From: Nocardioides seonyuensis
GTDB lineage: Bacteria; Actinomycetota; Actinomycetes; Propionibacteriales; Nocardioidaceae
Length of the DNA: 64,000 nucleotides
Assembly: GCF_004683965.1 (NCBI RefSeq)
Contig: NZ_CP038436.1
Coordinates: 868,001-932,000, forward strand
Direction: 5' to 3'
The position numbers and the translations under genes are program-made. Each line of letters opens with the position of its first letter. Position 1 is the stretch's first letter. Shown here piece by piece: positions 58,400 to 64,000 of this stretch. The notes beneath the pieces were generated by a model, which saw only the letters and a list, made by a program, of their open reading frames with translations, did not search any database and was not told where the DNA came from.

Positions 58400-60190
58400 A
58401 TGAGCCTGCTCGACCAGCCGCACCACGACGGTTCGCCTCTCTACGTCGACGACGAGGCGCCTGGGCTGGGCGAGACAGTCCGCGTGCGGATGCGCTCCGT
58501 CGCCGGCGACCCGATCGACGAGGTGTGGCTGCGGACCACCTACGACGCCGAGCCGGTCTACCACCCGACCGCGAGACTCGAGCGGGACCGGGTGGTGTGG
58601 TGGGAGGCCGGGCTGCCGGTCCGCAACCCGGTCACCCACTACCGCTTCCTGGTCGTGCGTGGCGAGGAGCAGGAGTGGCTCACCGGCGCCGGGGTGGTGT
58701 CGTACGACGTCCCGGACGCTGCCGACTTCCGCCTCGCCGCCTTCCCGCAGGCGCCCGACTGGGCGCGGGACGGCGTGGTCTACCAGGTGTTCCCCGACCG
58801 CTTCGCCCGCTCGGCCGCGGCCGACGACCGTCCCACGCCCGAGTGGGCCGTCCCCGCGGCGTGGGAGGACGAGGTGGTGTTCGAGGGCACCGACCCGCGC
58901 ACGCCGCTGCAGCTCTTCGGCGGCGACCTCGACGGCATCGTCGAGCACCTCGACCACGTCGAGGCGACCGGCGCCGACATCCTCTACACGACCCCGGTCT
59001 TCCCCGGCGAGAGCAACCACCGCTACAACGCCACCACCTTCACGCAGGTCGACCCGCTGCTCGGCGGCAACGACGCCTACGAGCGCCTGAGCGGGGCGGT
59101 GCACGCGCGGGGCTGGCGGATCCTCGGTGACCTCACGACCAACCACACCGGCGACACCCACGAGTGGTTCCGGGCCGCGCACGCCGACCCCGACGACCCC
59201 CACCGCAGCTTCTACAGCTTCGACGCCGACGGCTCCTACGAGAGCTGGATGGGCCACCACACGCTCCCCAAGGTCAACCACGCCGATCGCAACCTGCGCG
59301 CGGCCATGGTGGAGGGACCCGACTCGATCGTCGGGCGCTGGTTGCAGCCGCCCTTCGACGTCGACGGCTGGCGGATCGATGTCGCCAACATGACCGGCCG
59401 GCTCGGGGCGGTCGACGTCACCCACGAGGTCGCGCGGGCCGTGCGCCGCACGGCCGAGGCACTGCGCGCCGACCCGCTGGTCATCGGTGAGCACAACCAC
59501 GACGCGACCGGCGACGTCGACGGGGACGGCTGGCACGGCACCATGAACTACTCCGGCTTCTCGTGGCCGGTGTGGGCGTGGGTGCGCGACCCGGCTTCCC
59601 CTGCCCGGCCGTTCGGCCGGCCCGTGCCCGTGCCACGACGAACCGGCGGCGAGGTGGTCGACACCATCCGGGCCTGGCACGGCGCCCTCGGCTGGCGGGC
59701 CGTCTCGTCGAGCTGGAACATCCTCGGCTCCCACGACTCGGCCCGCATCCGCACCCTCGTCGGTGGGGACGCGGCCGTCCACCGCGTCGCTGCCGGCCTG
59801 CAGTTCACCCTGCCCGGCGTGCCCATGCTCTTCGCTGGCGACGAGATCGGGCTCGAGGGGGTCAACGGGGAGGACGCCCGACGGCCGATGCCGTGGGACG
59901 ACGAGGACGCCTGGGACCTGGCCACCCTGGCGACCTACGGTGAGCTCGCGGCGCTGCGCCGCGGTCACGTCGCCCTCCGCCGCGGCGGCCTGCGCTGGGC
60001 GCACGTCGACGACGACGTCATCGCCTTCGTCCGCGAGCACCCTGTCGAGTCGGTGCTCGTCGTGGCGAGGCGGACGTCGGCCCCCGGGGTCGAGATCCCC
60101 GGCCTCACGCTCGGCGAGCACCTGCTCGGCACGGAGCCGGGTCATCCCGACGAAGTCGGGCCGCGGCTGGACGTGTGGACGCTGGGCTGA
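58400..60190 (+). CDS. GH13 alpha-glycosidase (cyclomaltodextrinase/neopullulanase-like)
   Basis: This 596-residue enzyme has an N-terminal beta domain (about 1-115), then the GH13 barrel from DGVVYQVFPDRFARS. Catalytic residues are the nucleophile Asp327 (DGWRIDVANMTG), the acid/base Glu364 (VIGEHNHD) and Asp446 (NILGSHDSARI). LGDLTTNHTGDTHEWF is region I. It has no signal peptide, so it acts on maltodextrins inside the cell. Substrate range (cyclodextrin, pullulan, trehalose-type) cannot be fixed from motifs. A DUF4032 gene follows at 19 bases with its own promoter box. Confidence 0.9.
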   Translation: MSLLDQPHHDGSPLYVDDEAPGLGETVRVRMRSVAGDPIDEVWLRTTYDAEPVYHPTARLERDRVVWWEAGLPVRNPVTHYRFLVVRGEEQEWLTGAGVVSYDVPDAADFRLAAFPQAPDWARDGVVYQVFPDRFARSAAADDRPTPEWAVPAAWEDEVVFEGTDPRTPLQLFGGDLDGIVEHLDHVEATGADILYTTPVFPGESNHRYNATTFTQVDPLLGGNDAYERLSGAVHARGWRILGDLTTNHTGDTHEWFRAAHADPDDPHRSFYSFDADGSYESWMGHHTLPKVNHADRNLRAAMVEGPDSIVGRWLQPPFDVDGWRIDVANMTGRLGAVDVTHEVARAVRRTAEALRADPLVIGEHNHDATGDVDGDGWHGTMNYSGFSWPVWAWVRDPASPARPFGRPVPVPRRTGGEVVDTIRAWHGALGWRAVSSSWNILGSHDSARIRTLVGGDAAVHRVAAGLQFTLPGVPMLFAGDEIGLEGVNGEDARRPMPWDDEDAWDLATLATYGELAALRRGHVALRRGGLRWAHVDDDVIAFVREHPVESVLVVARRTSAPGVEIPGLTLGEHLLGTEPGHPDEVGPRLDVWTLG

Positions 60191-60197
60191 GCGGGAG

Positions 60198-60203
60198 TAG
60201 CGT
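60198..60203 (+). promoter_or_regulatory. -10 box TAGCGT of the DUF4032 gene
   Basis: TAGCGT lies six bases before the ATG at 60210, which fits a leaderless transcript. Confidence 0.5.
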
Positions 60204-60209
60204 CGCCCC

Positions 60210-61418
60210 ATGGCCCTGCGGATCGTGGCGAACCGGCCGGACCCGGCGATCGTCGGCCTGCCGTGGTCACTCCCCCTGGAGGAGTGGCCCGACGACGTCG
60301 TCGTACCCCTCCCGCGCGGGCTCTCACGCCACGTCGTGCGGATCGTCCGGCTCGGCGAGCGGACCTATGCCATCAAGGAGACCCAGGAGGACATCGCCTT
60401 CCGGGAGTACCGCCTGCTGCGCGACCTGCAGCGGATGGGCCTGCCGTCGGTGGTCCCGCAGGGCGTCGTCGCCGGCAGGACCGACGACGCGGGTGAGGAG
60501 CTGCCCGCGGCCCTGATGACGGAGCACCTGCGCTTCTCGCTGCCCTACCGCAGCCTGTTCACCCACGGCCTCTCCCCCGACGACGTGCCGAGCCTCATCG
60601 ACGCCATGGTGGTGCTGATCGTGCGGCTGCACCTCGCTGGGTTCTTCTGGGGTGACGTCTCGCTGTCGAACGTGCTGTTCCGCCGCAACGCCGGCGCCTT
60701 CTCGGCCTACCTCGTCGACGCCGAGACCGGTGAGCTCCACGACACCGTCGGCGATCGCATGCGCGAGCACGACATCACCGTCGGGTGCGAGAACATCTTC
60801 GCCGAGATCATGGACCTCTCCGCCAGCGGAGCGGTCCCGAGGCCCATCGACGGACTCGAGGTCATCGAGCACCTGCGCACCCAGTACGACGCCCTGTGGG
60901 GCGAGCTGACCGGCGTCGAGGAGTTCCGCGCCGACGAGATGTGGCGCATCGAGCAGCGCGTGGAGCGGCTCAACGACCTCGGCTTCGACGTCGACGAGCT
61001 CGACATCGTCACCGACTGGGGCGGCGACACCGTGCGCATCCAGCCCAAGGTCGTCGAGCTGGGCCACCACCGCCGGGAGCTGCAGGACCTCACCGGGATG
61101 AGTGTCGAGGACAACCAGGCGCGACGGCTGCTCAACGACCTGGCGGCCTACACCGCACACCACGACCTCGGACGCGAGGACCGCCAGGTCGTCGCCAACA
61201 GGTGGCACACGCAGGTCTACGAGCCGATCGTGGCGATGATCCCGCCGGAGGCACGCGGCAAGCTCGAGCCGGCCGAGGTGTTCCACGAGATCCTCGTGCA
61301 CCGGTGGTACCTCTCCGAGCGGGCAGGACGCGAGGTCGACATCTTCGAGACCGCACGCGACTACATCGACACGGTGCTCACGTCGCGCCCCGATGAGGCC
61401 CTCGCGGCGGACGAGTGA
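60210..61418 (+). CDS. DUF4032 / lipopolysaccharide-kinase-like protein
   Basis: This 402-residue protein has residues 40-200 resembling a protein-kinase fold: TYAIKETQEDIAFREYRLLR (Lys and Glu of the N-lobe), LHLAGFFWGDVSLSNVLFRR (catalytic loop with Asp and Asn) and AYLVDAETGEL (in place of DFG). The C-terminal half (ADEMWRIEQRVERLNDLGFD, then VANRWHTQVYEPIVAMIPP) is the DUF4032 domain. It probably phosphorylates a sugar, lipid or protein; none is known. It lies after the GH13 gene. Confidence 0.82.
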   Translation: MALRIVANRPDPAIVGLPWSLPLEEWPDDVVVPLPRGLSRHVVRIVRLGERTYAIKETQEDIAFREYRLLRDLQRMGLPSVVPQGVVAGRTDDAGEELPAALMTEHLRFSLPYRSLFTHGLSPDDVPSLIDAMVVLIVRLHLAGFFWGDVSLSNVLFRRNAGAFSAYLVDAETGELHDTVGDRMREHDITVGCENIFAEIMDLSASGAVPRPIDGLEVIEHLRTQYDALWGELTGVEEFRADEMWRIEQRVERLNDLGFDVDELDIVTDWGGDTVRIQPKVVELGHHRRELQDLTGMSVEDNQARRLLNDLAAYTAHHDLGREDRQVVANRWHTQVYEPIVAMIPPEARGKLEPAEVFHEILVHRWYLSERAGREVDIFETARDYIDTVLTSRPDEALAADE

Positions 61419-61430
61419 GTCGACGACCCC

Positions 61431-62078
61431 CTAGCCGGACAGCCTGGCGACCGCCAGCTGCGACAGCGTCACCAGGCGGTCGGCGCTCCCCGTGCCGGAG
61501 TAGGGCTCGACCTCCTGCGCCGTGATGCTCCGTCCGACGCGGGCGACCAGGGTGCGGCGCCACGTGGTGGTGCCGTGCTGCGCGAAGGCCACCAGCAGCC
61601 CCACCGAGCCGTCGCCGACGCGGGGTGCCTGCCACGCGCGGACCACCATCCTGGCGCGGCCGCCCTCACCGTCGGTGGTCGCATGGCTCCCCTCGCACGC
61701 CGACACGTAGCGGCGGTAGTGCCGCAGCACGCCCTTGGCGTCAGCCACGCCGGACATGCGCACGACGTGCTGCCCCAAGGTCACCGACTTCTCGCTGATG
61801 GTCTCGAAGAAGAGGGTGTGCCGACGACTCGTGCCGCGGAAGGACCGGTAGCGGTCGCACCGCAGGCGCCCGTCCTGCATCACCGCGCGCGGAGCGGTGA
61901 TCCCGCCGCTGCTCCGGATGCGCTCGGCGTCGGCGAGCTCCGGGTAGACCACGGCCACCTCGCTCACCGTGAGCATCTCGGGTCCCGTCACGGGTCCGGC
62001 CGACGCGGGTGCCGCGGCTGCCATGACCGACGCGGCGAGCGCTCCGCTCGTGAGAATCGCGGTGAGGGGTCTCTTCAT
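61431..62078 (-). CDS. Secreted protein of unknown function
   Basis: This 215-residue protein has a signal peptide (about 1-28, MKRPLTAILTSGALAASVMA up to ASA). The mature part (PEMLTVSEVAVVYPELADAE, then TLFFETISEKSVTLGQHV, and VVRAWQAPRVGDGSVGLLVA) resembles small secreted actinobacterial sensor-like domains, but I cannot name it. Two cysteines (RLRCDRYRS and VSACEGSH) could pair. I start at the ATG at 62078 with AAAGGGA upstream. It converges with the DUF4032 gene. Confidence 0.65.
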   Translation of the reverse strand: MKRPLTAILTSGALAASVMAAAAPASAGPVTGPEMLTVSEVAVVYPELADAERIRSSGGITAPRAVMQDGRLRCDRYRSFRGTSRRHTLFFETISEKSVTLGQHVVRMSGVADAKGVLRHYRRYVSACEGSHATTDGEGGRARMVVRAWQAPRVGDGSVGLLVAFAQHGTTTWRRTLVARVGRSITAQEVEPYSGTGSADRLVTLSQLAVARLSG

Positions 62079-62157
62079 GTCCGGTCCCTTTCGACGCATC
62101 ATCCAAAGGCCGGGGAGCCACCGCTGTCAACGACCTGGCGGTGGCCGTTCCCGCGGA

Positions 62158-63678
62158 TCACTCCAGCACGAGCGGCAGGTAGTCGCTGACGACGAACCGC
62201 CCGTCGGTGCGCAGGCGCACCCACTGGATACCGGCCGGTCGGTCGTCGCGGTAGGTGACCAACGAGATCGAGGCGTCGCGGCGGGGCTTGCTGCCGACGG
62301 CGATGGCGTACGCCGCACCGCCGGTGGTGCCGTTGATGAAGGTGTAACCCACCTCGCCGTCGGGGCCGACGACCGGGTCGGGCCCTGACTGCACGTGGGT
62401 GTGGCCGCCGACCACGAGGTCCACGCAACCACGGTCCAGCGCCTCGCTCGCGATGTTGGTGTCATGGACGAGCAGGGTCGAGATCCGGTCCTCGGCGTCA
62501 CATGCCTGGTCCGCAAGCCGTTGCTCCACCTCGGCGAAGGTCAGGCCCGTCTGGTCGCGCCAGTCCCCCAGCCCGCTGCTGCGTGGGTCGTGGACGCCCA
62601 GCACCGGACCCAGTCCGTCGACGTCGGCGGTCTCTCCGTCCAGCATCGTCCAGCCGAGGTCGGCGAGGTAGTCGACGACGAACGGACCGTGGTCGTGGTT
62701 GCCCGCGACACCGATGCGTTCGTAGTCGTCGAAGCTGCGGTTCAGCGAGTCGAGGCTGAAGGCCTCCCAAGGCTCTCCGGTCGAGGTGTCGTCACCCGCG
62801 TCCAGGACGACGCTCGCGCCGCCGGCGTCGCCGATCGCGCGAGCGACCCGGTCCATGCCGATGTTGTCGTGCCGATCGCTCACGAGGAGCGCGACCGTCT
62901 CGTCCTCCTCCGGCTGGCGAAGGTCGAGGTCAGCTGCGTCCGCCTCGGCCTCGTCGTAGAAGTCCTTGCTCTTCTCGTAGGTGTCCAAGGCGCTCTGGAG
63001 CAGCCGCTTGGTACCGAGCGTGGTCGGGCTGTTGCGGATCTCGACCGCGTCGGCCCCGTCCGGAAGGGAGAAGCCCGACAGGAACGCGTCGAGCGGCACC
63101 CAGCCGCGTTGCTGCTCCTGGGTGTCCTCACCTCTCTCCCAGGGCTGCCACAGCAGCATCGGCAGGAGTGCGAGCATCGTGAAGCCGATCAGGCCGCGCC
63201 GGGTGCGCAGCCCGCGGAAGAGCTCGCCGCGACGGTGCGGCCCGAGCAGGAGCCACACCGCGACGGGTACGAGCGCGAGCGCAGTGGCGCGGATCCCGGC
63301 GGTGAGCGCCATGTCGCGCACCACGGCCTCGATCTTCGCGAGCTGGGCCGTCGGGTCGCTGGCGATGAAGGCGTACCGCTGGATGAGCTCCTCGGGAGAG
63401 TTGGCCTCGGTCTTCCCGAGCGTGATGTCGACCCCGACGGCGTTGCCGGTCGAGAGCCTGAAGTCCGGGAGGAGCGGTCCGGTGTGGACGACCGCCGCTC
63501 CCCCGAGGGTCGGGCGGACCTCGGCGTCGTGGCTGGCGAGGACCACGGTGCGGCTCCCACCCAGGAACAGCCACAGGAAAGCAGCCAGGAACACTGCGAG
63601 CGCGACGACGACCAGCGCGGTGCTGGTCAGCACGCGCCAGGAGCGGCTCGTGTCAGGCGCGGGCTTGCGCGATCGCAT
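62158..63678 (-). CDS. Membrane-bound metallophosphoesterase
   Basis: This 506-residue protein has an N-terminal helix (about 18-40) and two more (about 135-150 and 170-185), then a calcineurin-like phosphoesterase domain: [41 protein letters not shown] and [20 protein letters not shown]. Two metal ions would sit at these Asp/His/Asn residues. The ATG at 63678 lies inside the end of the RNA methyltransferase gene (26-base overlap), so they are probably co-transcribed. Substrate unknown. Confidence 0.85.
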   Translation of the reverse strand: MRSRKPAPDTSRSWRVLTSTALVVVALAVFLAAFLWLFLGGSRTVVLASHDAEVRPTLGGAAVVHTGPLLPDFRLSTGNAVGVDITLGKTEANSPEELIQRYAFIASDPTAQLAKIEAVVRDMALTAGIRATALALVPVAVWLLLGPHRRGELFRGLRTRRGLIGFTMLALLPMLLWQPWERGEDTQEQQRGWVPLDAFLSGFSLPDGADAVEIRNSPTTLGTKRLLQSALDTYEKSKDFYDEAEADAADLDLRQPEEDETVALLVSDRHDNIGMDRVARAIGDAGGASVVLDAGDDTSTGEPWEAFSLDSLNRSFDDYERIGVAGNHDHGPFVVDYLADLGWTMLDGETADVDGLGPVLGVHDPRSSGLGDWRDQTGLTFAEVEQRLADQACDAEDRISTLLVHDTNIASEALDRGCVDLVVGGHTHVQSGPDPVVGPDGEVGYTFINGTTGGAAYAIAVGSKPRRDASISLVTYRDDRPAGIQWVRLRTDGRFVVSDYLPLVLE

Positions 63679-64000
63679 AGAGCGCCACCGACGCCGCCAC
63701 ACCGGCGTTGAGCGACTCGAGCTGGTTGCCCATGGGGATCGAGACGAGCTGGTCGCAGGTCTCGGACACGAGCCTGCCCAGCCCCTTGCCCTCGGACCCG
63801 ACGACCACCACGAGCGGCCCGTCGGCCAGGTCGAGGTCGGGCAGGCTCACCTCGCCGTCGGCAGCCAGGCCGACCACCATGCAGCCCGCCTCCTGGTAGG
63901 CCTTGAGCTGGCGGGTGAGGTTGACCGCCTGCGCGATGGGGATCCGGGCCGCGGCGCCGGCGCTGGTCTTCCACGCGGCCGCCGTCATGCCGGCGGCACG
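63653..64000 (-). CDS. SpoU/TrmH-family RNA methyltransferase (RlmB-like), C-terminal part
   Basis: The frame is open to the right edge; 115 residues are seen. [40 protein letters not shown] and [20 protein letters not shown] are motifs 1-3 of SPOUT methyltransferases, the knot that binds SAM. The close match of motif 3 ([13 protein letters not shown]) to RlmB suggests 2'-O-methylation of G2251-type guanosine in 23S rRNA, though TrmH relatives are alike. The metallophosphoesterase gene follows with overlap. Confidence 0.88.
   Translation of the reverse strand, partial: RAAGMTAAAWKTSAGAAARIPIAQAVNLTRQLKAYQEAGCMVVGLAADGEVSLPDLDLADGPLVVVVGSEGKGLGRLVSETCDQLVSIPMGNQLESLNAGVAASVALYAIAQARA

Overview
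The window is high-GC actinobacterial DNA, and the gene content fits the Nocardioidaceae (Nocardioides-like). It carries an XPB-type helicase with its partner protein, a GroEL ending in a Gly-Gly-Met tail under paired CIRCE operators, DUF3263 and LytR_C proteins, a DevR/DevS-type two-component pair, OtsA/OtsB, and many genes whose start codon lies 6-7 bases after a TANNNT -10 box (leaderless transcripts). It reads as chromosome; no prophage, IS element, plasmid gene or CRISPR array is visible.

Layout. 1-7.4 kb: end of an MFS transporter, an inverted six-copy repeat, a cold-shock-domain protein, LarE, a secreted subtilase, and a PP2C phosphatase / FHA / RDD-FHA operon. 7.4-14.7 kb: the helicase-associated protein and XPB helicase, a damaged AAA+ ATPase / TPR-protein pair, and an MpaB-type oxygenase. 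14.7-18.4 kb: a GntR regulator divergent from an AlkB-like dioxygenase, a lipoprotein, a D-amino-acid dehydrogenase and a cupin. 18.4-31.2 kb: an anaerobic nitrate respiration island (narGHJI, two tandem NarK-type porters, a DevR-like regulator, a DevS-like GAF kinase that keeps the heme histidine, and a PNPOx-like flavin protein). A DosR-type palindrome sits between the divergent narG and narK, so the regulators probably control the respiratory genes beside them.

31.2-37.9 kb: groEL, an orphan TadE/Tad-vWA pair, a TehA-type channel, and a SigE-type sigma factor with a membrane partner. 38-48.2 kb: an ATP-grasp/methyltransferase pair, a DUF2157/GDYXXLXY pair, a threonine-synthase-like enzyme with a CysO-like sulfur carrier behind a class I SAM riboswitch, trehalose genes (otsB, otsA) with LytR_C and DUF3263 genes, and an FMN glutamate-synthase-like protein. 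48.2-50.3 kb: an ECF sigma, anti-sigma and fasciclin cluster resembling SigK-RskA-MPT70. 50.4-57.2 kb: a PhaC-like hydrolase with a Lys/Ala tail, an MFS_2 transporter, a PLP decarboxylase-like enzyme, ung, a DODA dioxygenase, pdxY and a 59-residue zinc-ribbon protein. 57.2-64 kb: a secreted protein, a frameshifted HNH gene beside tRNA-Thr(TGT), a GH13 enzyme, a DUF4032 kinase-like protein, a secreted protein, a metallophosphoesterase and the end of a SpoU/TrmH RNA methyltransferase.

The strongest leads for something not yet described are (1) the SAM-riboswitch-controlled ThrC-like enzyme with an adjacent CysO-like sulfur carrier, which could be a homocysteine-forming pair, (2) the locally wired DevRS-nar island, (3) the AAA+/TPR pair caught while decaying, and (4) the hydrolase with a histone-like tail. 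All functional calls come from reading motifs; no database search was run.
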